Below, piece by piece: positions 37,144 through 46,896 of a stretch of 64,000 nucleotides of DNA (positions are counted from its first letter, which is position 1; each line of letters begins with the position of its first letter). A program made the translations under genes and the position numbers. This DNA is from Micromonospora arida (GTDB lineage: Bacteria; Actinomycetota; Actinomycetes; Mycobacteriales; Micromonosporaceae). The stretch is taken from assembly GCF_003857035.1 (NCBI RefSeq), contig NZ_QGSY01000159.1, positions 1 through 64,000 of the forward strand, given 5' to 3'. Below the pieces are notes generated by a model, which was not told the origin of the DNA, searched no databases, and saw only the letters and a list, made by a program, of their open reading frames with translations.

Positions 37144-39615
37144 CTACTCCTTCACACCGATGTTGTCGATCGGAGGTGCGCTGAGCAGCCGTCGGACGGG
37201 CCACACCGTGGTCGCCAACGCCAGCAGTGTCGTGCCGCCGAGCACCGCCACCCAACCGAGCGGAGGGACGTACGGGATCGGGCTGCCGGTCAGTCCGTTG
37301 ACGATCGCGCTCAGGGTCAGCGCCGCGATCGTCGCGCCGATCAGTACCGCGGTGCCGAGCAGCCCGGCCTGTTCGGCCTGGACCATCCTCCGAATCTGCC
37401 GGCGGGTGACCCCGACCAGTTGGAGCAACGCCAACTCGCGGCGGCGGGCCAGCGCGGCCATGACCATCGTGGTGGCCGCCGCCAGCGCCGCGTACCCCAC
37501 CATCACGCCGATCAGCAGCCGGTTCAGCCAGGCGCCGATCGCCAGATCGGTGCTGATCAGGCGCGTTCGGGTGGCGGCGTCGAGAACCTCGGTGCCCGGT
37601 CGCCCAACCGACCAGGTGGCCAACGCGGTGTCGGCCTCGGGGCCGGCGCTGACCAGGATCTCGTCGTCGGTATCCGCGGCCGTGTGCCCGGCGACCGTCT
37701 CGGCGGCCAGCGTGACGTCGCCGAAGCCGAGGCCACGGCCGTAGATCGCGATGACGTCCAACGTGACCGGCGTGCCGTCGCCCAGCCAGAGTTCCGCCTG
37801 ATCGCTGACGTCCCAGCCGGACGAGGACGCCTGCGTCGCCGACAGGGCGACAGTGCCCGCGCGCAGGTCGGCCAGGTTGCCCTCGCGCACGTCGAGGTCC
37901 ATCGTCGACGTGATGCCCGCCGGGTCGACCGACTGCGCGCTGACCGGCTCGATTCCGCCGAGCACCCGCATCACCACCTGCGTACGGTGCACACCGGTCG
38001 CCGCCCGCACCCCCGCCAACTCGCGGATTTCCCGCGCCGCGTCCGCCGGCAGCCCGCCCGGAGCGACGAGCACCCGCTCGGCGAGGGTTCCCGAGCTGCT
38101 CTGCGTGGTGGTCTGCCGTTCCAGGTTGTTCTGCAGGAACCAGACCGAGCCGCCGAGCCCCACGGACAGCACGAGGGCGGTCAGGACGCTCGCCATGCCC
38201 TGCGCGTTGGCCCGCAGATTGGCCGCAGCCAGGTAGCCGCTGACCCTCCACACCCCCGGCAACAACGGTGTCAGCAGGCGTGCCGCGTACGCGTTGATCC
38301 TCGGTGCGAGCAGCGCCACCGCGATGACGAACAGGTACAGCATGCCGACCGCGCCGGCCAGCGCCCCGGTCGACCCGGCGGCACCGAGCGTGAACGCCCC
38401 GGAGGTGCCGGCCGCCGCCAGCGTCAGCACGCCGGCGATCAGCCGCACCCGGCCGCTACGCCGAGGCTCGACAGCGATCTCGCCGAGCGCCTCGATCGGC
38501 TTGATCGCGGTGACCCGGCGTCCGGCGACCAACGCGGCGAGCACGGCCACGAGGACCGCCGTACCGACCGCGGCCGGCACCGCGAACAGGCCGCCGGCCA
38601 TCGGGAAGCTGGCCGGCACGAACCCCCGCTCGACCAGTTCGCCGTGCACCCAGCGGGCCGCCAGCAGGCCGGCCGGGCCGCCGATCGCAGAGCCGACCAG
38701 GGCGAGCAGCGCGGCCTCGGCGATCAGCATGCGGCGCACCTGCCCCGGCGTGGCCGCGACCGCGCGTAGTAACGCCAGGTCACGTCGGCGGTGCCGGACG
38801 GACAGCCCGATGGTGCCGGCCACCACGAAGACGATCAGCAGGACGACGTACCCCCCGAAAGCCGATCCGGCCGTGACCAGCAACGTCTGGGCGGCCTGGT
38901 TCTCCGACTGCTCGACGTTGCCACGGTCTTTCCCGGCGTATGTCGTGGCGCCGGCCTCCGACGCGATCTCGCGTACGGCGCCGAGGTCGGCGCCGGGCAC
39001 CATCCGCACGCCGATCGCATCCACCCGGCCCGGGTGGGCGGACAACCGGGCGGCCTGCGCGTCGGTGAAGAACACCTCCGCCGAACCGGTCTCGGCGGTT
39101 CCGCTCACCCGGTACGACCGGCTGACCCCACCGACGACCAGGTCGATGCGGGTGCCGGGTGCCACGCCGAACCGGGTGTCGACAAGCACCTCGTCGTCGG
39201 CCCGTGGCGCGGCACCCGCGGCGATGGGACGACCGGTGAAGGCGTACGTGTCCCAGCCGTGTCCCACGGCGGCGGGTGAGCCGATGACCACCTTTTCGTC
39301 GCCGGTGACGGCCGTGACGCCCGGCACCTGGCGGATCCGGTCCACCACTGCCGCGTCCACAGTGCCGCCCTCGGGCAGCGTGACGGTGCTCGTGGTGGTG
39401 TCGCCGCCGAACTCCTTGAACGTGTGGCTGACCGTGCGGTTGGCGACGACCACGTCGGCCGCGGCCCAGAGCCGTGGCTCCGCGCGGAAACGCAAACCGG
39501 ACTCGACGAGCGTGCCCATCGCCACCAGGATCAGCACGCCGGCCATCAGGGCCAGCAGGGTCGCGGCGGCGGGGCCGGCGCGGTGCCGCAGCAGGCGGGC
39601 GGCGAGGCCGGTCAT
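37144..39615 (-). CDS. MacB/FtsX-type ABC transporter permease
   Basis: An 823-residue protein with ATG 39615 overlapping the ATPase stop (ATGA). Architecture of large actinobacterial FtsX permeases: TM1 (~15-35), extracytoplasmic domain (~40-245), a TM bundle (~250-400) with RHRRRDLALLRAVAATPGQVRRM, a second TM group around 430-500, another extracytoplasmic region, and C-terminal TMs with LARRRELALLQLVGVTRRQIRRM. The repeated RRRxLALL-VGxTxxQxRRM signature shows two FtsX modules. It probably moves lipids or peptides, or works mechanically, rather than importing nutrients. Confidence 0.9.
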   Translation of the reverse strand: MTGLAARLLRHRAGPAAATLLALMAGVLILVAMGTLVESGLRFRAEPRLWAAADVVVANRTVSHTFKEFGGDTTTSTVTLPEGGTVDAAVVDRIRQVPGVTAVTGDEKVVIGSPAAVGHGWDTYAFTGRPIAAGAAPRADDEVLVDTRFGVAPGTRIDLVVGGVSRSYRVSGTAETGSAEVFFTDAQAARLSAHPGRVDAIGVRMVPGADLGAVREIASEAGATTYAGKDRGNVEQSENQAAQTLLVTAGSAFGGYVVLLIVFVVAGTIGLSVRHRRRDLALLRAVAATPGQVRRMLIAEAALLALVGSAIGGPAGLLAARWVHGELVERGFVPASFPMAGGLFAVPAAVGTAVLVAVLAALVAGRRVTAIKPIEALGEIAVEPRRSGRVRLIAGVLTLAAAGTSGAFTLGAAGSTGALAGAVGMLYLFVIAVALLAPRINAYAARLLTPLLPGVWRVSGYLAAANLRANAQGMASVLTALVLSVGLGGSVWFLQNNLERQTTTQSSSGTLAERVLVAPGGLPADAAREIRELAGVRAATGVHRTQVVMRVLGGIEPVSAQSVDPAGITSTMDLDVREGNLADLRAGTVALSATQASSSGWDVSDQAELWLGDGTPVTLDVIAIYGRGLGFGDVTLAAETVAGHTAADTDDEILVSAGPEADTALATWSVGRPGTEVLDAATRTRLISTDLAIGAWLNRLLIGVMVGYAALAAATTMVMAALARRRELALLQLVGVTRRQIRRMVQAEQAGLLGTAVLIGATIAALTLSAIVNGLTGSPIPYVPPLGWVAVLGGTTLLALATTVWPVRRLLSAPPIDNIGVKE

Positions 39616-40373
39616 CGGAGGACCCGGCGATCCAGCGATGCCAGGTGCTCGGCGATACCGCCGGCTCCGAGCTGCGGAAGGTCGGCGACGATCGCACCGT
39701 CGGCCAACACGAGCACGCGGTCCGCGTACGACGCGGCGATCGGATCGTGGGTCACCATCACCACGGTCAGCCCGTGTTCGTCCACGACCGCGCGCAGCAG
39801 CGTCAGCACCTGCGCCGCGGTCCGCGAGTCGAGGGCGCCGGTGGGCTCGTCTGAGAAGATCACCTCGGGGCGGGTGGCCAGCGCCCGGGCGATCGCCACC
39901 CGCTGCTGCTGGCCGCCGGAGAGCGCGGCAGGCCGGTGGTGCAGTCGGTCGGTGAGGCCGACCCGCTCGACCACCTGGGTCAGCCAGGCCCGGTCCGGCC
40001 GGACGCCGGCCAGGCGCAGGGGCAGCACGATGTTCTCCTCGACGGTGAGCGCGCCGATCAGGTTGAACGCCTGGAAGACGAACCCGATCCGGGTACGACG
40101 CAGCTCGGTCAGGCGGGTCTCGGACAGGCCGGACAGGTCGGTGCCTCCGATGACCACCCGACCGGAGGTGGGCCGGTCGAGCCCGGCGGCGGTCTGCAGC
40201 AGCGTGCTCTTGCCGGAGCCCGAGGGCCCCATCACCGCGGTGAAGGTGCCCCGGTCGAACCCGACATTGATGCCCGCAAGCGCAGTCACCTGGTTGCGGC
40301 CGGCGCCGTACACGCGGGTGAGGTGTTCGACGCGTACCGCCGGTTCGATAGTCTGTCCCGGATACTCCGGCAT
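39612..40373 (-). CDS. MacB/LolD-type ABC ATP-binding protein
   Basis: A 253-residue ATPase. ATG 40373 has GAGAGG 8 nt upstream; an upstream ATG at 40403 is possible. Walker A GPSGSGKSTL, Q-loop FVFQAFNLI, signature ALSGGQQQRVAIARAL, Walker B VIFSDEPTGALD, switch MVTHDP. The GSGKSTL and SGGQQQR motifs are those of LolD/MacB export ATPases. Overlaps the permease gene and lies about 110 bp downstream of the NarL-type regulator, suggesting one transcript of four genes (kinase, regulator, ATPase, permease). Confidence 0.93.
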   Translation of the reverse strand: MPEYPGQTIEPAVRVEHLTRVYGAGRNQVTALAGINVGFDRGTFTAVMGPSGSGKSTLLQTAAGLDRPTSGRVVIGGTDLSGLSETRLTELRRTRIGFVFQAFNLIGALTVEENIVLPLRLAGVRPDRAWLTQVVERVGLTDRLHHRPAALSGGQQQRVAIARALATRPEVIFSDEPTGALDSRTAAQVLTLLRAVVDEHGLTVVMVTHDPIAASYADRVLVLADGAIVADLPQLGAGGIAEHLASLDRRVLR

Positions 40374-40484
40374 TCTGGTGGCCTCTCTCCGTGTGATCGG
40401 CAAGAACTGCGCGCACCAGAAACGCTATTGACGTGGGAGAACGGCGACCATCCCGCGGGCTGCCAGGTCCGGGTACAGCAGGCG

Positions 40485-41141
40485 CTACCGCCGATCGCCG
40501 TCCAGGTAGCGCAGCACAGCGGTGACCCGCCGGTCGGCACGGTCGTCCGGTGGAAGCTGAAGCTTCGCGAAGATGCTGCGGATGTGTTTGTGCACCGCGC
40601 CGTCGGTGACGAACAGCCGTTCGGCGATCGCGCTGTTGCCGAGCCCTTCGGCCATCAGCCCCAGCACCTCACGCTCACGCGGCGACAGCTCGCTCAGCGC
40701 CGTGTCCGTCCGGCGGTTGCGGGCGAGCAACTGCGCCACCACCTCTGGGTCGATCACGCTGCCGCCGTCCGCGACGCGGTGCAGCGCGGCGAGGAACTCC
40801 TCGACCCGGCCCACCCGCTCCTTCAACAGGTAACCGAGCCCGACTGCGCCGACCGAGAACAGGTCGGTGGCGAACGCCTGCTCCACGTACGCCGACAGGA
40901 CCAGCACCGCGAGGCCGGGGCGGCGCCGCCGGGCCTCCACAGCGGCCACGATGCCCTCGTCGGTGTGGGTCGGCGGCATCCGTACGTCCACGATCGCGAC
41001 GTCCGGCGCATGTTCGTCGACGGCGACCAGGAACTCGCCCGGAGTGCCGGCCGTGGCGACCACGTCCAGATCCTCCGCCCGCAGCAACAGGGCCAACCCC
41101 TCCCGCAGCAGCGGGTCGTCCTCGGCGATCACGATCCGCAT
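40485..41141 (-). CDS. NarL/LuxR-family response regulator
   Basis: A 218-residue protein. Receiver: VIAEDDPLLREGL, phosphoacceptor Asp 52 in VAIVDVRMPP, VLSAYV, YLLKERV. C-terminal LuxR helix-turn-helix: LSPREREVLGLMAEGLGNSAIAERL then DGAVHKHIRSIFAKL. It overlaps the end of its kinase gene by 13 bp. The adjoining ABC genes are the likely target operon. Confidence 0.93.
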   Translation of the reverse strand: MRIVIAEDDPLLREGLALLLRAEDLDVVATAGTPGEFLVAVDEHAPDVAIVDVRMPPTHTDEGIVAAVEARRRRPGLAVLVLSAYVEQAFATDLFSVGAVGLGYLLKERVGRVEEFLAALHRVADGGSVIDPEVVAQLLARNRRTDTALSELSPREREVLGLMAEGLGNSAIAERLFVTDGAVHKHIRSIFAKLQLPPDDRADRRVTAVLRYLDGDRR

Positions 41142-42352
41142 GGCAGCTCCACGTCCATTCTCGTCGGCCCTCCCGGTGGGCTCGTCAGTGTCATCCGGCC
41201 GTCGTACGCCTCGACCCGCCGGCGGATACCGGTCAGCCCTGAGCCACGTGTCTCGTCCGCGTCGCCCTGCCCGTCGTCCTCGATGCACACCAGCAGCCGG
41301 CCGCGCTCGCGGCGTACGGCCACGTCCACCTGGCTCGCGCCGCTGTGCCGGACGACGTTGGTCAGCGCCTCGGCCACCACGAAGTACGCGGTGGCCTCGA
41401 CCGAGGCCGCGCAACGCACGGTCACGTCCACCTCAAGTCGGCAGGGCACCACGCAGCTGCCGGCCAGGCCTGCCAGAGCGCCGGCGAGACCCCGGTCGTC
41501 CAGCACGGGCGGCAGGATCCCGCGCACCACCGTACGCAGCTCGCCGAGTGCCTGTTCCGCGGCGTCCTGCGCCTGCCCGAGGATCTCGTCGGCGCGGTCC
41601 GGGTTTCGGCGCACGGCCCGCCGCGCGGCGCCCAGCAACACGTTGACCGCCACCAACCGGTTCTGCGTGCCGTCGTGCAGCGACCGCTCGATCCGGCGCA
41701 GTTCGACAGCGTGGGCGTCCAGCGCCGCAGCGCGGGTGGCGGTCAGCTCGGCCACCCGCAGCGACAGGTCGACGCCCGGCGGCGGAGGCAACAGCAACCG
41801 GCCCGGCCACGCCTGGAGACGGGCCAGGACCGGGCTGAACCAGATCGCGGCGGCCAGGCAGCCGACACCGAGCACCCCGACCCAGAGCGCGTCGGACAGG
41901 CCATCGATGCGCCACCAGACGATCCCCGGCGCGGCGTCGGGGGGGACCAGCCGGTACCACAGCGGGAAGGTGCCGTCCTGCACCGCGTAGAGCGGCAGCG
42001 CGATGCCGACCAGCCCGGTCACCAGGCCGACGAGCGAGTACAGCGCGACCCAGCCCAGCTCCCGGCGTACGAAGGGATCGCGCGTCGCCGTCCGCAACCC
42101 GGCGGGCACCGGCCCCGGCGTGGGGATCGGCTCGCCCCAGCGGGACAGCCGGGTCCTCTCGCGGTCGCTCACCCAGCGCACCGCCCGCAACGCACCGGGT
42201 GCCGCCAGCAACCCCACCCCGACCAGGCAGGTCACCGCCACGATCGCCGCCCAGAGCAGCGCGCCCAGCGCCAGCGTGGCGGTGCCCAGCCCTCCGACCA
42301 GGTGCTCCAGAGCGTCGACCGAGGCGCGAACCCGGCCCCGCACGTACGCCAT
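41129..42352 (-). CDS. NarL-type sensor histidine kinase (HisKA_3)
   Basis: A 407-residue protein. ATG 42352 has GGGGGAGG upstream; ATG 42382 is an alternative. An N-terminal membrane domain has about four hydrophobic segments and an internal cytoplasmic loop with VRWVSDRERTRLSRWG. The dimerisation helix reads RRIERSLHDGTQNRLVAV with the phosphorylatable His. ATPase parts are VVAEALTNVVRHS, CIEDDGQG and GSGLTGIRRRVEAYDG. It lacks a large extracytoplasmic domain, so it may sense membrane state, perhaps via the ABC permease. Confidence 0.92.
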   Translation of the reverse strand: MAYVRGRVRASVDALEHLVGGLGTATLALGALLWAAIVAVTCLVGVGLLAAPGALRAVRWVSDRERTRLSRWGEPIPTPGPVPAGLRTATRDPFVRRELGWVALYSLVGLVTGLVGIALPLYAVQDGTFPLWYRLVPPDAAPGIVWWRIDGLSDALWVGVLGVGCLAAAIWFSPVLARLQAWPGRLLLPPPPGVDLSLRVAELTATRAAALDAHAVELRRIERSLHDGTQNRLVAVNVLLGAARRAVRRNPDRADEILGQAQDAAEQALGELRTVVRGILPPVLDDRGLAGALAGLAGSCVVPCRLEVDVTVRCAASVEATAYFVVAEALTNVVRHSGASQVDVAVRRERGRLLVCIEDDGQGDADETRGSGLTGIRRRVEAYDGRMTLTSPPGGPTRMDVELPCGS

Positions 42353-42520
42353 CGACCCACCTCCCCCGCCAACATAGGCCACCGCAGGCCGCGCCCGGCA
42401 ACGCTCGGCGCGGAAGGTACAGCCTGCTGTACCACGGTCGTCGAGCTGGCGGGATCGTCCCCGCCGCGCCCCGCGCCTAGCGTTGACGGCATCGAGGAAC
42501 GTTCGCTCAAGGAGGCAGTC

Positions 42521-42751
42521 ATGACCGATCCGTACCGCATCACCGAGGCCCCGGTCGCCGCACCGAAGAAGCCGGGCGGCCTGCTACGCCCGCTGCTGTG
42601 GCTGGTGCTCTTCATCAGCGCGGCGGCCAACGTGGTGCTGTCGACCGCGGCGGACAACCAGTGGATCAGCTCGGCGTTCGGCCTGGTGGCGGTGCTCTGC
42701 GCGGTCGCGCTGATCGTCCATCACCGCCGTAACCGCGCGCGAGAGTCGTAG
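42521..42751 (+). CDS. Small two-TM membrane protein
   Basis: A 76-residue protein. ATG 42521 has AAGGAGG upstream. Cytoplasmic N-terminus (MTDPYRITEAPVAAPKKPGG), two hydrophobic segments (~22-42 and ~50-66) and a basic tail (HHRRNRARES). It is divergent from the two-component/ABC run, with 168 bp between starts. Possibly an accessory or target of that system; no family recognised. Confidence 0.7.
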   Translation: MTDPYRITEAPVAAPKKPGGLLRPLLWLVLFISAAANVVLSTAADNQWISSAFGLVAVLCAVALIVHHRRNRARES

Positions 42752-42859
42752 GGGTCAGGCAGATGTCGGGCAGGGGGGTGGCGTCGGATGCGTCGGCGGG
42801 ACGGCCTGACAGCAGCGGCGTTTCTCTTCTGGGCCGTGCGGCGTCCCCAGCTGACGGAC

Positions 42860-43783
42860 CTACCCGAGCAGCGCCGCCGCCGTGGCCAGGGTTGCCAGCG
42901 ACAGCGTCGTGGTCACCACCACCGCCCGATTGGCCACCGCCTCGCCGACACCGTACTCCTGGCCGTAGATGAACGTGTTCTGCGCTGTCGGCAGGCCCGC
43001 GCACACCACCACGGCGAGCAACTGCGGCGCGGACAGATGCAAGGCCAGCCCGGCCGCGTACGCGATGACGGGCTGTGCGACGAGCTTCAGCGCGGTGATC
43101 ACGGCCAGTCCGGCCAGCTCGGCCGGCTCGGCCCGCGACGGCACCGTGCGGTGCAGCGACGCGCCGAGCGCGACCAGGGCGGCCGGAACCGCGGCGCCCG
43201 ACAGCAGGGTGAGCGACGCGTCGGCCGTCGACGGCAGATGCAGGCCGGCAGCCGAGCACGCGACACCGAGCAGTGACGCCAGGATCACTGGGTTGCGTAC
43301 CGGCAGGGAGGCGATGCGGCGGACTCGTATCCGCCCGGCCGGGTCGCTGTGCCGGTCCAGGGCGACCAGGATCACGGGCGTCACCACCAGCACCTGCAGC
43401 AGCACCACCTCCGCCAGGAACGACACGTTGCCGAGAACCTGCGTTGCGATCGGGATGCCGAGGTTCGCCGAGTTCACGTACCCGGCGGCCATGCCCCAGA
43501 TCGGCCGTTCGCCGGCGTTGCGACCGAACAGCCAGCTCGCTCCGACCCACCCGAACCCGAGGACCACGGCCGTGCTGACCGCAAAGGCGAGCAGCGAGCG
43601 GCCGGCGAACCCGGAGAGCGGCATGCGGGACAGGGCCAGGAACAGGGCGGACGGCATCGCAAGATGGAACACGAATCGGCCGAGCACCGACGCCACCGCC
43701 TCGCCCAGCAGGCCCCGACGGCAGGCCGCGTAGCCGACCGCGGTAAGGATCCAGATCGGTGCGAACGCCGACACCAAGCTCAT
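42860..43783 (-). CDS. AEC-family (auxin efflux carrier-like) transporter
   Basis: A 307-residue protein with ten hydrophobic segments in two five-helix halves. Characteristic stretches are the start FAPIWILTAVGYAACRRGLL, AAGYVNSANLGIPIATQVLG and the C-terminal GLPTAQNTFIYGQEYG, the broken-helix crossing motifs of the AEC fold. The family exports or imports small organic acids or other anions. The substrate cannot be assigned. Tail-to-tail with the small two-TM protein. Confidence 0.88.
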   Translation of the reverse strand: MSLVSAFAPIWILTAVGYAACRRGLLGEAVASVLGRFVFHLAMPSALFLALSRMPLSGFAGRSLLAFAVSTAVVLGFGWVGASWLFGRNAGERPIWGMAAGYVNSANLGIPIATQVLGNVSFLAEVVLLQVLVVTPVILVALDRHSDPAGRIRVRRIASLPVRNPVILASLLGVACSAAGLHLPSTADASLTLLSGAAVPAALVALGASLHRTVPSRAEPAELAGLAVITALKLVAQPVIAYAAGLALHLSAPQLLAVVVCAGLPTAQNTFIYGQEYGVGEAVANRAVVVTTTLSLATLATAAALLG

Positions 43784-44034
43784 GCGGGCATCACCGGCGG
43801 GCGGTGATCGTTTGTTCGATGTGGCGGGGTGCGAAGGCGGAGGCCAGCCAGGTGTCGATCGGGTCGGTGCGGACGTGTTGTCGGCATCCGGTCACCGTCC
43901 TGTCGTCGTCATTCCCGGCGGATGGTGAAGTTCCTACACTTGTGAGCCAACACCACCTCCGATACATAATGGGCAGTGCACTGAGCGCCGCTTCAGCGAC
44001 CAATGTGATTCGCCGACCCGATGGAGGCCCGTCC

Positions 44035-44826
44035 ATGGCGTTGACCCCGGCGACTGGGGGCGGTTGCGGCGAGTCGACGCCACACTCGCCGATTCAGTCG
44101 CCGAGGCCGGTCAATTCCGACGTCGAGTGGGACAGCTTCGACCCGCAGGCTTATGTCCGGCACAACTACGCGGATCTGCGGTCCGACGATCGGGAGATCC
44201 TCTGCCGCATCCGAGACTTCTTCGCCGAGGCGAAGCTCTCCGACGCGCGGTGCGTCGACGTGGGGTCGGGAGCGAACCTGTACCCGGCGCTGTCGCTTCT
44301 GCCGTTCGCGAAGGCCGTCGACCTGTGTGAATGGTCGACGGCGAACGTGAACTGGCTGCGCACGCAGGTCGACAGCTACGACGAGCTCTGGGACCCGTAC
44401 TGGCAGGTGTGCGCGGAGCACCCGGCGTACGCGGCACTGGCGGATCCGCGCCGGCGCCTGGCGCAGGTGGGCCGGGTGGTGCGGGCCAGCGTTTTCACTC
44501 TGCCGAGGCACGCCTGGAGCGCCGGCACGATGTTCTTCGTGGCCTGCTCCATCTCGGCCGACCGGGCCGAGGCCGAGCACGCAATCGGTCGGTTTCTGGA
44601 CGCGCTGCGGCCCGGGTCGCCCTTCGCCGTGACGGTCATGCTCGGGTCCCTCGGCTACAGCGTCGGTCGGCGGATGTTCCCGGCGGTGGCACTGCAGCGC
44701 GCCGACGTGGTGGCCAGCATCGCGACGGGCGCGTACAACCTGGACGTCCACGAGGTGCGGCCCAAGCCGCCGCTGCGGGACGGGTATTTGAGCATGCTGC
44801 TGGCCACCGGCCGTACCCGCGGATAG
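44035..44826 (+). CDS. SCO2525-family SAM-dependent methyltransferase
   Basis: A 263-residue protein. ATG 44035 has GGAGG 7 nt upstream. After a disordered N-terminus it reads WDSFDPQAYVRHNYADLRSDD in outline, then the SAM motif CVDVGSGANLYPALSLLPFA, VDLCEWSTANVNWL and a later FFVACSISADRAEAE. This matches the NNMT/PNMT-like methyltransferases called SCO2525 in actinobacterial annotation. It is the first gene of the five-gene cassette conserved with SCO2524-SCO2521. Its methyl acceptor is unknown. Confidence 0.85.
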   Translation: MALTPATGGGCGESTPHSPIQSPRPVNSDVEWDSFDPQAYVRHNYADLRSDDREILCRIRDFFAEAKLSDARCVDVGSGANLYPALSLLPFAKAVDLCEWSTANVNWLRTQVDSYDELWDPYWQVCAEHPAYAALADPRRRLAQVGRVVRASVFTLPRHAWSAGTMFFVACSISADRAEAEHAIGRFLDALRPGSPFAVTVMLGSLGYSVGRRMFPAVALQRADVVASIATGAYNLDVHEVRPKPPLRDGYLSMLLATGRTRG

Positions 44827-45054
44827 CGCCGATGCGTGCGTGTGGGATGCGCCGATGTCGTGCTGTCGGCGCAGCGTGGCAGCGCGGCATTCCATCGCGC
44901 CCGATTCGCGGGAGTACCGACACGCGGCCATCGACGCCTTTCAAGTGGCACTCGACTGGCCCGCTACCATGATGCTGTACGTCATAGTGGACCATCGTGG
45001 GCACGGCAATACCAGAGGTTCCGAGTCGACGACTACAACAGACGGCGGTGGGTC

Positions 45055-46896
45055 ATGCGGATGCAGCCGCGCCAGGAGATCCTCGACATCTGGCGGGCTA
45101 CGGTTCGCAGTTGCTGGGCGAACGGGGAATGGCACTGGGGCAGCCGAAGTGGTAGCAACTCGATCAGCGACGCAGAGCAACTGCTGACCCTGTTGCTCCC
45201 CGCGGCCAAGGTCCCCGTGTTGTCACTGGACGACCCGGACCGCGCCGACGAAGAGGTGATCGAGGCGCTCAGCCCGATCGGCGGTGCGATCGAGATTCCC
45301 CGCCGGCTGGTCAGCGTGATGATCGACTATTTTCGGCGGTACACCGACGACGCCGGCGCTCCGATCTTCGGCGGGGGCAGTTACCTCACCCCGCTGGAGG
45401 GCGGTCCGGAGCTCACCGACGAGCAGCGTTCCCTGGACATCGTCGACTCGTTCGCGGTGTCGGTCACACTGACGCTGGCGACGATCGGTTTCGTCAAGGT
45501 CTACCGGGGCTCCACCCAGCGGCGCGACCTGTTGGCGCATCTGGACGAACTGGAAGAGATGGCGGGCGTGCGCCTCACGGCGGCGATGGTCGGCCTGCTC
45601 CGCAGCTTCAGCACCTTCGTCTTCACCTCCACCGACGAGTACGGCACCCGTCTGTGCGACATGGTCAACCAGGACGAGCTACCGCGCCGCGAGTTGGTGG
45701 CGGCGCTGCGCGAGCAGTTGCGGGACACGATGGCGAGCCTGCGTAGCGTGATCATCGGGTCCGGTCGGGTGACCGAGGACCTGGACAACAGCGAGATGCT
45801 GTTCGAGTGCGGTTGGTCGTGGGGGATCATTTCCGGGGCCGAGGAGGTTCCGACCACAGAGCCGATCGGCCTGCAGCGTGAGGGCTCCGCGGAGAACGCC
45901 CCCTACCTCTACTTCACCGTGATCGCGATGGACGCCATCGAGGACCTGAACTCCGAACGCACCCGGCTGCTCGGGTTGCTCAACGAGGAGCAGCAGCGGC
46001 TGTCCCGGGCGCTGCAACTGCGCTGGGAGCTCACCCGGACGTACTGGGCGACGGTGGCGACCTTCGGCAACCGACGGCGGTGGCCCATCGAGGACATCCC
46101 CTGGCGGACGACCGACGGTGACCGGACCGACTACTACACCCTCCAGACCACGTCGCTGGCGGTGAAGGGCCTGATCGCCGTCGGGCGCGGCGGTGACGAG
46201 GAGCTCGGGCGGATCGCCTCGGTGCTGGTGGAGCTGGCGCAGCGGGCGAGGATCACCCGACGGGCGTCGCCCGGTGAGCCGGCGCTGTTCGTGCACGCGC
46301 CAGGCAAGCGGGTGACCTTGAACGACGACACGTCAAAGCCGATCATGACGTGGAACGTGAACGAATTCTCCACGGTGCTGCTGCAGCGGGCGACCACCGT
46401 CGCCGGTCTGCTGAGCAACGCCCGACGGCGCAGTGAACTGCTCGAGCTGGCCGACGAGGTGTGGGACCACCTGCTGCTGCGGCGCATCCCGGACGGCCGG
46501 CACCAGGGGCTGTGGGACCACGCCGGTGGCGCTTTTCCTGGCCTGGCACCGAAGCCGGACGCACCCTCCTGGTATCTGACCGAGCGGGTGGTGCAGGCTC
46601 TGGTCACCTCCGGTCAGCTGCTGTGGGAGAGGCCGTTCCCACGAGCCGGCCGGCTGGCCGACTACGCGCAGGACCTCATCGACGAGGCCGAATACCTGTT
46701 CGACCGTGAGTTGATGCGCGGCACCTTCGACGGTGAGGCGATGCAGCGCAGCATGCGCAGCATCCGAGCCAGCCTGGGCCAGGCGCAGCTGTTGGTTGAC
46801 GAGCGTCCCGGCACGGCGGCTGCTCTGGCGAACACTCTCCTGTTGCTGCTCAACGACGTCGCCACCGGGCAGCAGAAGGCCAGCGAGGGGATCTGA
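45055..46896 (+). CDS. SCO2524-family protein
   Basis: A 613-residue mostly helical protein; ATG 45055 (or 45061) is where homologues appear to begin (MRMQPRQEILDIWRATVRSCW). No enzymatic motif is visible. The gene is recognised by its order: SCO2525-like methyltransferase before, variant P-loop protein directly after (stop TGA at 46894-46896, next ATG at 46897). A 228-bp spacer separates it from the methyltransferase, with a TACCAT at 44965-44970 that could be a -10 element. The function of the family is unknown. Confidence 0.8.
   Translation: MRMQPRQEILDIWRATVRSCWANGEWHWGSRSGSNSISDAEQLLTLLLPAAKVPVLSLDDPDRADEEVIEALSPIGGAIEIPRRLVSVMIDYFRRYTDDAGAPIFGGGSYLTPLEGGPELTDEQRSLDIVDSFAVSVTLTLATIGFVKVYRGSTQRRDLLAHLDELEEMAGVRLTAAMVGLLRSFSTFVFTSTDEYGTRLCDMVNQDELPRRELVAALREQLRDTMASLRSVIIGSGRVTEDLDNSEMLFECGWSWGIISGAEEVPTTEPIGLQREGSAENAPYLYFTVIAMDAIEDLNSERTRLLGLLNEEQQRLSRALQLRWELTRTYWATVATFGNRRRWPIEDIPWRTTDGDRTDYYTLQTTSLAVKGLIAVGRGGDEELGRIASVLVELAQRARITRRASPGEPALFVHAPGKRVTLNDDTSKPIMTWNVNEFSTVLLQRATTVAGLLSNARRRSELLELADEVWDHLLLRRIPDGRHQGLWDHAGGAFPGLAPKPDAPSWYLTERVVQALVTSGQLLWERPFPRAGRLADYAQDLIDEAEYLFDRELMRGTFDGEAMQRSMRSIRASLGQAQLLVDERPGTAAALANTLLLLLNDVATGQQKASEGI

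Noticed and set aside
37099..38769. 556-codon plus-strand frame opposite the MacB-like permease
   Set aside because: Antisense shadow with Arg/Gln/Asp-rich sequence; the minus strand carries the FtsX repeats.
37144..40416. A fused ATPase-permease reading of 1090 codons
   Set aside because: The upstream part is an out-of-frame shadow of the ATPase gene at 39612-40373, whose own frame has all ABC motifs.
39936..41990. 684-codon plus-strand frame over the regulator and kinase genes
   Set aside because: Covers four genuine minus-strand genes with overlapping starts and stops; no motif.
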